A stretch of DNA of 37,091 nt from Chromera velia (Eukaryota > Sar > Chromeraceae). Below are positions 10,556 through 20,920 of this stretch, in pieces. A program made the translations under genes and the position numbers. Position 1 is the stretch's first letter, and each line of letters starts with the position of its first letter. The notes beneath the pieces were generated by a model. The model ran no database searches. It was not told the origin of the DNA and saw only the letters and a program-made list of their open reading frames with translations. The DNA lies in NCBI GenBank assembly GCA_018398765.1, contig JAHBMJ010004093.1, positions 15,001-52,091 on the forward strand. Reading direction: 5' to 3'.

Positions 10556-10850
10556 AACACTTGCCACATCGGTCGATGACGTCAGTCAGTCTTCGGATTG
10601 AATTTCCCTTTCTTTCTGTCTGTGTCTGTCTGTCTATATGAGGAGCAGGTGGGAGGGGTGAAAGCAATGTAGTCTGTCTTTTTGTCTGTCTGTCCGTTTC
10701 TTTCTCGATCTCCTGTCGGTTTGTTTCTCTCCCCCTCTCCCTTCATTGCATCCTTCCTAATTCCCTCCGTCCCCCCCTCCCCCCTCCCCCCGTCTTTGTG
10801 CGTGTATGCGTGGTTCATGGCTATATAATGTGCGAACCCGCGTTCTGTCT
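10556..10850. other. Pyrimidine-rich, TCTG-repeat intron-like sequence
   Basis: Runs of TCTG/TGTC (about 10605-10720) and a C-rich tract before 10795. No coding signal on the plus strand; the minus-strand frames here are repeat shadows. Confidence 0.45.
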
Positions 10851-10958
10851 CTGCAAACTCGTGCAAGACGTGGACGAAGATTTGGGAGGGGCGTGCGGCT
10901 GGATGCATGGCGTTGTGTACGGAGACTGTGGAGCTTCAAACAAGATCAAGAAACACAG
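10851..10958 (+). CDS. Exon-like block ending at a GC-AG intron
   Basis: The frame encodes CKLVQDVDEDLGGACGWMHG followed by a Gly/Cys stretch and NKIKKHR. It ends at CAG followed by GCAAGT, the classical non-canonical GC donor. Joined to the acceptor TGCATGCAG at 11082-11090, the frame stays open and completes an Arg codon. The 5' limit is not clear. Cysteines are frequent, but I see no known zinc motif. Confidence 0.45.
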
Positions 10959-11090
10959 GCAAGTGAACCTGAGGACTGGTTAAAGAATGAATGTCGTTTT
11001 GGTTTCTTCTTTTCTCTCACCTTTATCTCTCGTGTGATTCTATCATTCTTAATGATTTTACCTTAAAGTTTCCTTTTTGTCTGCATGCAG

Positions 11091-11751
11091 GTACCTCCTC
11101 TTCTCTGCTCTGAACATGGACAACTGTACGAACGCCAATACTCTCTGGAGTTTGATGAGAACTCCGCAGCCCTATGTGGTGTGGGGTGGTGGAGGCCACG
11201 CAGCTTTGGGAGATTATGGTAGGCAAGGCCTCCATAGAAAAAGATTGAAAGTTTCGGAACTGAAGGCGATGCACTCAGTTCCGGGATCCCCTGCATTGTC
11301 AGACGCAATGTCCTCCATCAGGCAGAGAGAGAGTGGGCAGCGTGCAAGGGATAACCTGATTTTGGGGGCCGCAGAGGAGGGAAGAGACGAGGATCTGGCC
11401 AGGAGTCTCTATCCGGATGTCTGAAGGGCCTGTGCCGAACGTCGGGCAATGGAAACAGAACAGTACAACGTGGACGTTGGAATGTTATTCGTCCTAGACA
11501 GAGAGAGAGTCGCGCAGCTGAAAAGGTTAACCCGACCCTTTCATTTCCTGTCTATCATCTCTGACCAGGATATGATTGTGCGACAGCTCACTTACATCCT
11601 TAATGCTCAAAGGGAGTCAAAGATGGTGTCCACACAGTCTACGAATTGAGGGATGACAAAACCTATCCACATCTGTCTGTCATCAAAGGAAGACGAGTCG
11701 GTGGCGTGCTCCTTCCACCCCCGGACAGCCCGCTACGACTATGTGGAGTGA
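11091..11751 (+). pseudogene. Last coding block of the same putative gene, with two in-frame TGAs
   Basis: After a strong acceptor the frame encodes LLFSALNMDNCTNANTLWSL and a WGGGGHAALGDYG turn, then mostly helical charged sequence. It is interrupted by TGA at 11422-11424 and again at 11647-11649, but in each case continues in the same frame with protein-like sequence (after the first, EQYNVDVGMLFVLDRERV; after the second, KPIHICLSSKEDESVACSF). It reaches a third TGA at 11749-11751, where the TGAG satellite starts. Two same-frame TGAs suggest either decay from TGG/CGA codons or recoding. No family recognised. Confidence 0.5.
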
Positions 11752-12102
11752 ATGAGTGAGAGAGTGAGGGAGTGAATAAGTGAGTAAGTGGCTGAGCGAA
11801 TGAATTAGTGAGTATGGGTGGGTAGGTAAGTGAGTGTAGGAGTGAGTGAGTAAATGGATGTCATTGAGGGAGTGGATGGACGAATGAGCGCCGAGTGAGT
11901 GTAGGAGTGAGTCATTGTCTGAAAGTGAAAGAATGAGTGAATGAGTGTCACTGAGTGAGTGAGTGAGTGAGTGAGTGAATGAGTAAGTGAGTGGGTTGTT
12001 GAATGAATCAATGAGAAGGTGATGGATGAATGAATAAGTAGATAAGTGGGTGGGTGGCAGACTGAGTGAGTGGATGAATGAATCAATGAATATCAATGAA
12101 TG
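11752..12102. repeat. Degenerate (TGAG/TGAA)n satellite
   Basis: About 350 bp of imperfect GAGT/GAAT tetramers with GTGGGT and GGATG variants. It begins exactly at the stop of the preceding coding block. The long minus-strand Thr-His-Ser-Leu frames are artefacts. Confidence 0.85.
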
Positions 12103-12106
12103 AGTA

Positions 12107-12310
12107 TCGGTCCTTTGTGTTCAAGAGATGCTTTTCTCCCCCGGCCCCTACCCAAGACCCGACCCCCCTGTCTGCAACAAATTTTTTCTGGTGGCTGCCG
12201 GTCTTTTGTATTCAGGAGACGCTCCTCTCTCGCCCCACCCAACACCCAACCGCCCTGGCTTGAGCGAGTTTTTTCTCGCAGCTTTTGGTCCTTTGTGTTC
12301 GGCCTCAACG
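12107..12310. repeat. Tandem duplication of a roughly 90 bp unit
   Basis: Two full units and a partial third start with GGTC(C/T)TTTGT(G/A)TTC, run through a CCCC/ACCC-rich middle and end in a TTTTTTCT(G/C) run. The third stops at about 12300. Confidence 0.7.
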
Positions 12311-12809
12311 AAGCGAAGATCTGGTTGTTTGGAATGAGCCATATGGCCCATACACCTTGAATCCTGACAGTGATGTTAATAAATCCAATGATAAACCAAA
12401 TGCAATGTTTTGATTACATATTTTTAAACAGTTTTTTATAAGATGTTACAAGATGTTTTGTATTCGTCAGGCCTCATCCATTCCCTCCTATACACCTATA
12501 TTGTATGACACCGTCGCTTTTCACCCCAGCCTTGCTCGACAAGGTTTATTGACTATAGAGCTTGTCACAGTGCTCATAATCAATGTATTAATATGCAGTC
12601 ACATATGTGAAAATGCCTAGGAAAATGCTGCTAATCATGTAAAAGGGGGGGAGGAAATTGAAAAATCTAAACTTCTTTTTAATCTTATATATAGAGTTCG
12701 TTAAAGCCGCAAAAGCTGTGGCCTTGATGGCCGAAGACCGTCAAAGCCTTGACTTTGATAGTTTGTCATTTTCAAAACTGACTAGCCTCTTGGGGGTAAT
12801 ATCGTACTA
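12311..12809. other. AT-rich spacer without a gene
   Basis: Nothing recognised except a small pairing of AAAGCC and GGCC words at about 12700-12770. Confidence 0.4.
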
Positions 12810-13197
12810 CCCTAAACGACAAAATTATTGAATAAACTTCAAGTAATAAAAAAAAATTAAAGAGATAAAGCAAAGAAGGAAACAATACTTTTAATTAAAT
12901 TGTTTTTAAAATGGTTTTATTTTGTTATTGTGTTAAGGCTATTCTATGTCTATTTGCTATTAATCTTGTGAAAATATGTTTTTTATACACCGCGAACGAC
13001 CCTAGGGGTCTCAAATTGGGTGTGTTGGTTTCAATAGTAGTTATATAGGCAAAGATGAACCAATACAGCCCTAGTATTATACTAGCAACTACACTGGCTC
13101 TAAAACTTTCAAAAAAGGGAGCTTGATCCAATGTCGTCCCCAAAAATGAAATTTCATCAAACTTAAAAATTTTATTCAATAATTTTGTCGCCTAGGG
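12810..13197. mobile_element. E1 copy 1: 388 bp TIR element
   Basis: The ends are inverted repeats of 24 bp (12810-12833 and 13174-13197), starting CCCTAAACGAC on the left and CCCTAGGCGAC on the complement of the right; both continue AAAATTATTGAAT. They differ at two positions. The left flank is TA (12808-12809) and the right flank TG, which fits a TA target duplication with one transition. The interior is AT-rich and contains a minus-strand frame of 84 codons, conserved in copy 2. The size and structure are those of a MITE-like or very small DNA transposon. Family unknown. Confidence 0.75.
12925..13179 (-). CDS. 84-residue ORF of E1 (copy 1), one predicted membrane segment
   Basis: This ORF lies inside the TIR element and is preserved, without stops, in the second copy at 25173-25427 with nine amino-acid differences. 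It starts MNKIFKFDEISFLG. A hydrophobic segment in the middle (SVVASIILGLYWFIFAYI) could cross a membrane. It is far too short for a transposase and shows no DDE or DNA-binding motif. Open frames in both copies may reflect coding or simply low divergence; several differences are synonymous or conservative. Function unknown. Confidence 0.35.
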   Translation of the reverse strand: MNKIFKFDEISFLGTTLDQAPFFESFRASVVASIILGLYWFIFAYITTIETNTPNLRPLGSFAVYKKHIFTRLIANRHRIALTQ

Positions 13198-14152
13198 TGT
13201 GCAACGATCAACATTTACAGATTAAATGGACAAGTCTTAAAGCATTTAAAGCTTATAATTTTTCTTTAACTTTGTTGTTAAACTACAGGATTATATACCT
13301 TGTTTTTGCTTCTTAACAACGATATTGAGTGAGAAACAAATTATAACTAGAATTATAACATGAGGTCATTTAATTTAAGTTACATTTCCGATACCGAATT
13401 TTTTCCTATATTTGTTTTACTTTTTTGAGTAAGCTTCCAACACTGTGAGGGTACATTTGCTTAGCTACAAAATTACAAATAAAAACAACTTTCTTTTTGT
13501 GTGTTTGTTTGTATATATGTTGCTTGCTGGTGTAGGTAGAGAAGAAAATTATATCACATACAAAAAATGTGAGCGATAATAAGAAATCTGAACAAAAATC
13601 TTTGTGCATCATCTACCTTTAGCTGACTGCAGAACAAGAACAGTTAAGCTAATTATTGTCAAGAAGACTTGTGCTGCTTTTTATAATTTGCTTCATAATT
13701 AGTCAAGAGTGAATAAAAATTTTAAAACTTTCGTTATGTAAAAAATGTATCGTTTTTAGAAAAAATCGTTTACACCATAGAAAACACGATCACAATTATT
13801 CTATAAAAGTACTACACAGCTTTTGTTTTTTAATATATTTTTGTTTTAAAAGAAAATATAATGTTGTAATGTTTTATTGTATTCTATTACTTTTGTTCTT
13901 CTTGGGGTTTTTTGTTGTTATGTTTGTGAATTCATCGCTTTCTCTGCATAAACATTGTATTGCACCTTAAGTGTTGCATTACATCTGTAAAATAAAGAGA
14001 ACAAAAGATTGTTTTGACAGTAGAGAAAATGTAATATAAGATGTATTACATGACAGAAAAACAACTTTCTCAGTGTTATTGTACTGTTCAAATTGACTGT
14101 GAAAATAAAGTGAAAAATTAAAATATGAGAAATGTCAATTTTTGCCTTCACA
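13198..14152. other. AT-rich spacer between the two E1 copies
   Basis: About 950 bp with no recognisable gene; the short minus-strand frames are AT-driven. Its outer bases mirror each other (GGGTGTG at 13195-13201 and CACACCC at 14149-14155), extending the E1 TIRs outward. The spacer could therefore be read as an inverted-repeat-bounded unit itself. Confidence 0.4.
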
Positions 14153-14228
14153 CCCTAGACGACAAAATTATTGAATACCCTAATGAATTGGGAGTTGAAT
14201 TGGGCGTCGAATTGGTAGTACTACCAAT

Positions 14229-14338
14229 CTTGGAGATGGTGATTTCGGTAGAGTCCACCGTCGGTCCCTTAGCAAACAGTATGTGCATAGCAGGACTCTC
14301 TCGGCTGTTGAAAGAGAACTAATCTTACTAGAACATTC
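14229..14338 (+). repeat. Left 110 bp terminal direct repeat (pseudo-LTR)
   Basis: It matches 23330-23439 at the same length with about eight substitutions and no net indel. It begins CTTGGAGATGGTGATTTCGG and ends CTAGAACATTC. The outer neighbour is the target duplicate CTACCAAT. Confidence 0.85.
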
Positions 14339-14438
14339 CTATTGTTCTTCTTCCAGGGCACAAGTTTGCCGAAACCTCGGAGCTTTATTTATTGTGTCCG
14401 TCTTTCCGTTGACTGTGAGTGACGTGTGAGTTTAGGCG

Positions 14439-15197
14439 ATGAGTCGAACATTGGCAGACAGGCTCGGGAGGCCGAGACATCTTGACTTCTCTGTGGTTGG
14501 GGGGAGCAAGCCGCAGGACGGGGGAGGCCCGACACTGCAGAACGAGTATGTGGTATGTCCCTACATAGAGGGGGAAAGGCTGGGGCCGAATGAGCAGAAG
14601 ATGGAGGTGCAGAATGGACTGGGGGTGGAGCCCTACTACAAGATGGTACTCACGCGGGTGAAGCCCAAGGTAGCAGCAATGTTGAAGAGATTGAAGGAGG
14701 ACCCGCAGAAGGAGGGGGTGTACATCGACGCGATTGAACAGAACAAGTACCTCCGCCTGTTCATAACGTTGGATAGAAGGAAGGAGGGGGAGATAAACGA
14801 GATGGGGAGGCCAGGAATGATCGAGCTCAAGAAGGGGTGTGATGCGATTGTTCAAAACCTTCTGCTGCCGTATGTTGACATCCCGATGGAAGGGGTCTTC
14901 AGCTCCCTGTCGAAGGAGGCACAGATGGCAGGGGTGGGGGGACTGAAATATCCAGAATACAATAGAAAGGTGTCTCTAAAGGTGAGACACATCGCACAGG
15001 ACTACCTTACTGGTGTTCGAACAATGGACCAGATATTCGTGGCTGCTGGGGGGGATCACGTGTGTGCAGCCGAGGTGTGTGTACTCCTGACGGAGTTAGC
15101 ATGGGAGGTGGGTATCAAGGAAGTGAGGAACATACTCACTGGTGCTCTGGCTGGAAAGGGGAGGGGAGAGGGGGGAGAGATCGAGGGGGCGTGTTGA
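14439..15197 (+). CDS. Unrecognised 252-residue ORF in the 5' part of the 9.2 kb element
   Basis: ATG 14439 opens a clean frame starting MSRTLADRLGRPRHLDFSVV. It has good protein character throughout: mixed charge, regular helices (MLKRLKEDPQKEGVYIDAIE) and a late segment EVCVLLTELAWEVGIKEVRN. It ends in a G-rich tract with TGA at 15195-15197. The +1 frame (from about 15142 to 15357) continues with a Gly-rich linker and a charged end (VVERIEVSGEEKDEMLGYM), so the original ORF probably ran to 15357 with an indel in the poly-G/GA tract near 15160-15190. I see no known domain. By position it may be an ORF1-like accessory protein of the retroelement, or the gene of another inserted element. Base use is G-rich like the 17.1 kb ORF. 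Confidence 0.5.
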   Translation: MSRTLADRLGRPRHLDFSVVGGSKPQDGGGPTLQNEYVVCPYIEGERLGPNEQKMEVQNGLGVEPYYKMVLTRVKPKVAAMLKRLKEDPQKEGVYIDAIEQNKYLRLFITLDRRKEGEINEMGRPGMIELKKGCDAIVQNLLLPYVDIPMEGVFSSLSKEAQMAGVGGLKYPEYNRKVSLKVRHIAQDYLTGVRTMDQIFVAAGGDHVCAAEVCVLLTELAWEVGIKEVRNILTGALAGKGRGEGGEIEGAC

Positions 15198-15357
15198 GAA
15201 CCTATCTGTGCAGCCGATGACTAGGGGAATGGGGGGGATGGGGGTGGGTGGGGGGAATGGAAGTGTAACATCAGATCTACGGTCGGGAGGAATCGTAGTG
15301 GAGAGGATCGAGGTATCCGGGGAGGAAAAGGATGAAATGCTAGGGTATATGACTTAA

Positions 15358-15664
15358 AATATTACTCTATGACTTTTAGGGGTTATACATAGGGTATGTT
15401 AATGTTAAACATCACCCCTACATTAAAAACCATTTTTTAAGGACTTATTGCATTAAATTACTTCAAAAAAAGTCAAAATGTTATCAAAGTGCTCACTGGT
15501 TAGCTCGCAATCTGCGATTAAAGTTGTGTCTCTAGGTGATGTTAGAAAGGGCTTGTAAACTCGTAATCCGTAATATATGTAGTAAAATGGAGTAAACACC
15601 CCCCCCCCCTTGGACCTTCCTTCAAAAAATAAAATCAAACCGTCACAATGCGATAGTGTCATCA
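15358..15664. other. AT-rich non-coding stretch with CGTAATCCGTAAT words
   Basis: It follows the first ORF of the element. It contains TTAGGGGTTATACATAGGG-like sequence, a C run (about 15600-15609) and a CTCGTAATCCGTAAT word related to ones at about 16787 and 8550. No gene was seen. Confidence 0.35.
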
Positions 15665-16234
15665 CTAGGCTTCAATTACAACATCCATCACAACATCAGG
15701 GTCCTTAGCAAGGAGCTTCTTGAACGCTTCCTTGACTTTCAGCAGCTCATCTTCGTCCATAAACAGACTTTTCCCCACCACTTTCATATGGTGCACCCAA
15801 AAGAAAACAGACACAAGACCAACAGTGTCTAGGCGGATTTTAGGTTGCAGTCCAACCTGATTTGACATAGCTGCTGTTGCTCTATGCCCGCCCGGAAGAG
15901 GCCGAGTGGTCTCGGCACAGCAGAAGCAGGTGCAAAAAGTGAGAGGAGATCTCAAGTCTGCATCCGTGCAAGAGCACATGAAAGACATAAACACTTGGAA
16001 AGTGAAATGGATGGAACACGAAGCCGACAACAATAAGAAATGGAATAACTGGTCCGTCTCTAACAATCTGGTGCTTTCAAATATCATGTACAATGCCCAG
16101 AAGAATGTTTGGACAGCTGATGCTGGGTGCTCTCTACATCCGTATGGAGTTGACAATGTCGTGAATGAACATATGACCCTGAAAGAAAAAAAAAAACTTG
16201 ATAAAATGAAAAAGAAGTTCATCAGGAAGGTCAC
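15665..16234 (-). CDS. Minus-strand ORF with Cys-rich centre and helical C-terminus (uncertain)
   Basis: 190 codons are open on the minus strand. The C-terminal third (about 15880-15665) reads like a real protein: GLQPKIRLDTVGLVSVFF, then a helix SLFMDEDELLKVKEAFKKLL and DPDVVMDVVIEA. A Cys cluster (CTCFCCAETT) precedes it. The N-terminal third, complementary to the plus-strand ORF 15906-16241, is hydrophobic and low quality. The likely truth is two convergent or overlapping coding remnants. No family recognised. Confidence 0.3.
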   Translation of the reverse strand: MTFLMNFFFILSSFFFSFRVICSFTTLSTPYGCREHPASAVQTFFWALYMIFESTRLLETDQLFHFLLLSASCSIHFTFQVFMSFMCSCTDADLRSPLTFCTCFCCAETTRPLPGGHRATAAMSNQVGLQPKIRLDTVGLVSVFFWVHHMKVVGKSLFMDEDELLKVKEAFKKLLAKDPDVVMDVVIEA

Positions 16235-16241
16235 CTGGTAG
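15857..16241 (+). CDS. Plus-strand Lys/Trp-rich ORF overlapping the minus-strand one
   Basis: The frame is open from 15857 (after TGA) to TAG at 16239-16241. The convincing part starts near 15906 and contains QVQKVRGDLKSASVQEHMKD, a Trp-rich stretch (NTWKVKWMEHEADNNKKWNN), NVWTADAGCSLHPYGVDNVV and a lysine-rich end (KEKKKLDKMKKKFIRKVTW). Composition and helix periodicity favour this strand for 15906-16241. The first cysteine-rich bases may belong to an upstream exon. Unknown function, possibly nucleic-acid binding judged by charge. Confidence 0.4.
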
Positions 16242-16272
16242 GGAGGGGGGGAATGGAGCGCTTGTAATTAAC

Positions 16273-16518
16273 ATGTTTGAAAACGATCACCTCCTTCGAT
16301 ATCATGGGGGGGCAGCAACTGAGGCAGAAGAGCAATCTACGCGTGTTACGGGTGAAAAAAAAACGGGGGAGGAGGGAGACATCATCCGTAACAGTTCCGA
16401 TGAGGAAGAGCAGAGCAGGGGTGAGGAAGTGGGGGATGACGAGGAGGAGGAAGAGGAGGAGGAGGAGGAGGAGGAGGACTCCGAGGAGGAGGAGAAAGAG
16501 GAGGAAAATGAGGAGTAG
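16273..16518 (+). CDS. Short ORF ending in a poly-glutamate run
   Basis: 81 codons from ATG 16273 (frame 1), with the last 45 residues almost all Glu/Asp from GAG/GAA/GAT repeats (16435-16515). It starts 31 bases after the preceding ORF in a different frame, so a frameshift could make it the acidic tail of that protein. The Glu run is a coding microsatellite. Confidence 0.3.
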   Translation: MFENDHLLRYHGGAATEAEEQSTRVTGEKKTGEEGDIIRNSSDEEEQSRGEEVGDDEEEEEEEEEEEEDSEEEEKEEENEE

Positions 16519-17013
16519 TTTCTTGTCTTTTCCTTCATAGGAACTAAGAAGTGGCCCTTCTTAGTTTGGGCGGATTAGGTCTTGCAGGCGGAGGGGGTGG
16601 AGAAGGAAGCAGTTCTAAACTAAGTCAGCAAGACCAAGCAAGACAGTCGGGCGCGTCACACACACTGACTGGCAGCTCATACACGTTGTAGTGCCGTACA
16701 GTGCAGTGAGCAAAAAACAGAAAGTGTCATACAGAGACGTAAGATGTCAAAAAATTATTGATAGCCTTTTATAAAATATGCCGTAATCTTGTAATCCGTA
16801 ATTAGTTGTAAGAGACATACTATAAAGGGGGAGGTATATGATTAGTTTCGCCCGTAATCACGTTTAATTTCATTAGATTTAAGCTTTTTAAGAAGAACTA
16901 CGTTCCTTCAGCCTGAAATGTTTGAATAATTTATGTTTTTTATTATATATTTTATATGATTTTACCTATGGAATCTTAATCGTAATTAAAATAGTCAAAT
17001 ACCCTAGGATAAA
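16519..17013. other. Non-coding stretch
   Basis: GC-balanced to about 16740, then AT-rich with a CTTGTAATCCGTAATTAG word at about 16786. No gene was recognised. It may hold the promoter or leader of the ORF starting at 17014. Confidence 0.35.
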
Positions 17014-18053
17014 ATGGATATACTGATGGGGGCAGCTAGTGCAGGTGCGACTCCTATGCCGGCTGCAGCGGCCGCAGGGGNNNNNNNNNNNGGGGGGGGG
17101 GGAGAGGTACTGGGAGGAATGGGACGGGCAGACCCAGGGGCAGGCCTAAGGGGGGTGGGAGGGGAGGAATGAGTCTATCGGTGCCGGGGGGAAGGGATAG
17201 GCAGAGCATGGACACAGGTGCACAGACGAGAGAGAGCTCCACAAAGAGGGATCGGGTCAGATCGGCATTGTGGGAGGAACGTGATGGAGGGGCGAACTCC
17301 AGCTTTGCCATACTGAGGTCGGGGGAGGAAGAGGCGGAGCGCAGGACCCCGAAACGGGCGGTCCCTCTGTTCCGCCCTGCGTCTGCAAGAAGGGGGAGGA
17401 AGGTGCTAAGCGCATACCGAATTCATCCCCCGAGTGTCCCAATGGATGGGGGGAGGATTAACTACGCTGACCTCGTAGATCTGCCTATGTACAGGCAGCC
17501 CAGAAATGATGGGTTGGGGTGACAGAGATGGCAGTATAGCATGGACGAAACGAGAACAATCAAGGCTATCATAAGGCAGAAAACAACTCTCAGGGAGGCG
17601 AGGGAGGAAGTTCTTTCCTTCCTTTGGGACTGCTTAGTCGAGAGGGATTTGGATTCCCTAGGCCTGACCGAGCTGATCTATGCGATGGTGGTGGCAAAGC
17701 AGCGTCTACATAGACTCCTTGCTGAGAGGGGGGAGGGGCAAGGCGAGGAGGAGGGACATGGTTGACTAGGACCTGAAACGGACTGTTCTTCTGGTCAGTG
17801 CATGTTTGATGTGGCCTTTGATTTTTCTTTCTTTTCATTTATGGTAGACCAAATGAGGGATGAGCTGGCAGGGTTGAATGACTGTTTTGATACTGATTTG
17901 AGGGATTATGGGGGCTTTGGCAGGGAGAGCGTGAGACAAAGGATCAAGGTGGAGTTAGACTGTCTTATACTCAAGCTCGTTGGGTGCATGCAGGATGCTT
18001 ATTGTACTATACTTGATGTGCATGGGGGGGAACCATGTCCGGTCTGTGCATAG
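17014..18053 (+). pseudogene. G-rich ORF upstream of the endonuclease-RT frame
   Basis: ATG 17014 starts MDILMGAASAGATP and an alanine run, then meets an assembly gap (17081-17091). After the gap, frame 0 is open with Gly/Arg-rich low complexity, then RVRSALWEERDGGANSSFAI and RINYADLVDLPMYRQP. It is cut by TGA at 17520-17522 and continues in the same frame (KAIIRQKTTLREAREEVLSF, LGLTELIYAMVVAKQRLHRL). It is cut again by TGA at 17763-17765 and continues to TAG at 18051-18053 (MRDELAGLNDCFDTDLRDYG, DVHGGEPCPVC). A G8 run at about 18019-18026 probably carries a frameshift into the endonuclease-RT frame, so this is likely the N-terminal part of the same polyprotein or an ORF1. No domain recognised. 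Confidence 0.5.
17081..17091. other. Assembly gap (11 N) inside a poly-G tract
   Basis: Eleven N bases lie between G runs inside the coding frame. The true length is unknown, so the frame relation between 17014-17080 and 17092 onward cannot be tested. Confidence 0.95.
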
Positions 18054-20488
18054 AGAGTGGTAATATGCAAATGCGCGTTGCTAAGCCTTCCCATCCTCCT
18101 TCATATACTTTGAAGGTGATGCCGGCCTCTCTTGATGATCGATATAGGGCATGGTCATACAGTTGGACCTTGTTCAGGAAAGGATGTCAACAAAAGATCA
18201 TGAGGAGATTGATCCTGTTTCATTGTATCGCTGCTTCTGTCTGGCTTGAGTTGGGGAATAGTGCGTACAGTAAATATTTGAGGGAGATGAGGAGTGCATA
18301 TAGAGAAACAGGTGGGCATGCTGAGTGGTGGAACAGGAAAGTGGTTTACATGGTTTGGTCCCAATAGAAGAGAGGCCTGTACCTCAGGAGTACGGTGGGA
18401 ATGGCGCTTGATCGCATCATGCAGCACTTCTATGCGGCTTTGCGATCACGGAGGGGGGGTTGGACAGCGAATAAATTTGGGCGGGGGTATGTACATCGTT
18501 TTTACTCAGTGCTGTCTAATGATGCTTCTCGTCATGCTTTTTTCGTTCTATTGCCTCTAGCATGGGTAGATGGTGGACAAATGAGTCTTCGTATGATGGA
18601 ATTGCTTTGTATTAGAGCATATCAACCGATGTGGAATACTGTGGGTATCTCGAGGAAGGAAAAGAATGACCCTTCGATTGAACTAAAACCAGAACGCTCC
18701 CATTTGTCTGCCCGTGCGTGCAGGAGAGGTTCAAATTATACTCAGCTGAGATACAAGCTTCGTTCCTCTCTGTGTATGACGAAGGAGTCGGGGGAACTTG
18801 AGAGGGGAGGTATTTTTCTCTCTTGTGATGAATTTATGCAGAGGGTGGGTGGGAAAAGGGGGGACGAGTCTGGGGATGCATGTGTTTCTCTTTTTCGTGA
18901 CAGACTTCTTGTGATGTTTTTCAAGAAGTTGCTTCCTGATAGGTCGATCAGATCTGTCAATGCCAGTAAAGATGATATCAAAGCATATGTGAGGAGGGTT
19001 TCGAGAAGGGGAATTCTTGCTACAGGCAGACAGACATTCGATACGAACGTTAAATATCTGTGTGGATTGAATGGATGGTCAATGATGGAGATACTGAAAG
19101 GGAAGTCGATTTCTATTCACCTTCCGCTTGTTGACTGTCCGAAGTTCACGGTTTTTTACTTTCGTCAGTTCGAATTGATTAGAAAGGAAGTTGCTTCGCA
19201 GAGCTTAGTTCATTTGAGACTCTTACCGTCAAAACTCAAGAATTTAAAACAGATGCTTGACAATATATACAAGGTTTGTTTTGATGCTCCTTCTGAACTG
19301 TATGGTAACTTGCATGATGATTGTCCTTGCATTCGAATCGCTCGACTTCTCGATCTGCCCCTTCTGGAGGGACATGCATGTGCACTTCTTTCTTCTTCTC
19401 CATCTCTCCGTTCGCTTTTTTCTCTCCCTTTGAATTTCTCGTCTTTATGTAAATTATGGCCGAACAGTGGATCGTGGGCAACAGTTGAGAAGAGGATTGA
19501 CTTTTTTGTTTCTTCTCTTATCTCTCCAAGGGGTTGTGGGAGGGGACGTCTCGGCTCTGCCCAGCATGGTCAGGGGAGGGGGGGTGGTGGAGGTGTGTCT
19601 GCGGCGGTTATGGCAGACCTAAGGGAGAGGTGGGTAACTACTCTTTTATGTGCTCCGTACTCTGAGGAGGGGGCCTCCCCTTTCGAAGAAGGCTAAAATG
19701 GTGAAAAAGTTGTTGGATGTATTGGTTATTGTCCCGGTGGATAAGGCTCGAGGTGATCTAGCCTTTCTATATGTATGGAAGTACAGCCAAGCTGTAAGAA
19801 CGGCTTTCATAGATAACCGATCGTATGCTGTCTTGCAACAGGCGGACCTTGATTGCGCTGTTAATGATCTGGTGAGTGGTATCGCAGACCAGTCTGCTAC
19901 CCTGAAGTCTTTTCTTTCAAGTTTTGGTCCCTTGAATAGAAGGAAGTATCGTTTTGGGACTGGTCTTCTATGGGCAAAGAGGAAATCTTGGGGGGACGAT
20001 GGTCGGTTGCCCGCGGGCTGGTCGTTTATCAAATATCGCCCGCTTGTCTCGTATGCCTTGCATGGACGTAAGTCTCTTTTTTTCTTTGCATGTAAATGTT
20101 TAAATGGCCTGCTTCGTTACTTTGGTCCTCATTATGACTTGAACTCGACTTTTTCTTTTCAGGAATGTGTGTCTGTATTTAACACCGGGTATGGACGTTC
20201 CGCTGATCGGTCCAAACGGCTTTCGCTGAAGCCTAACTGGCCTGTTGGTCACATTAAGATGGTTGTTGATGATATCAAGGCTTTCTTCCCCCACATCTGG
20301 TCCCGATCCATACGACAATCATGGGGGTAACATGCCCTATCATTACCCGCATGATGACCCCATGATGCTTTCTCCTATCCCGGACTCATGGGGGCTTCAT
20401 TCCGGACACATCCCGAACTCATGGGAGCACAGGTTCAACACGATGCAAGCGAGTCATCAAGGTGGCAAGAAGTGTTTTTGAGCACTAG

Positions 20489-20920
20489 ATGGATCCCCGA
20501 GTTCGATCCGCCATGCAGACAAAGCCCGGTAACCATACAGGCCCGGCAAGCGCCCTTCCTCACAAAGCTAGCCCCCTGCCCGAACAGAACGAGGGCGCAA
20601 GCAAGAGAAGAAAGCTTCTGAATGCATCTAGAAGCGGCAAGAAAGGGGAAGCCGCTGGTAGATGGGCATTCTGTCCTGTTCTGGATGCAAAGTATGAAGG
20701 CCGATCGAGTATATATATCGATCTGGCTTTCAAAGTTTCGAAATTGAAAGAGTCTGACGCAGAAAGCCTTTTCCACCCTTTGCAACACAAAGACCAGCTT
20801 GTAGGAAGGACTTTGAAAGGTTGGATGGCTTTCTGTTTCGACTGGCTCGCAATCTGCTTCCAGATTGAAGCCTGCTCACTTCAGACAGAAGCTGCAAAGT
20901 CAGACAGACTGACAATCTGA
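20489..20920 (+). CDS. Unrecognised ORF inside E3
   Basis: 143 codons. The first half is Pro/Lys/Arg-rich with a possible nuclear signal (SKRRKLLNASRSGKKGE). The second half is more protein-like (WAFCPVLDAKYEGRSSIYID, LKGWMAFCFDWLAICFQIEA). No DDE triad, helix-turn-helix or zinc finger is seen. A (TGCA)n run follows at 20922-20946. It could be cargo captured from a host gene. Coding status uncertain. Confidence 0.3.
   Translation: MDPRVRSAMQTKPGNHTGPASALPHKASPLPEQNEGASKRRKLLNASRSGKKGEAAGRWAFCPVLDAKYEGRSSIYIDLAFKVSKLKESDAESLFHPLQHKDQLVGRTLKGWMAFCFDWLAICFQIEACSLQTEAAKSDRLTI

Noticed and set aside
11683-12096. Minus-strand Thr-His-Ser-Leu-rich ORFs
   Set aside because: Translation of the TGAG satellite.
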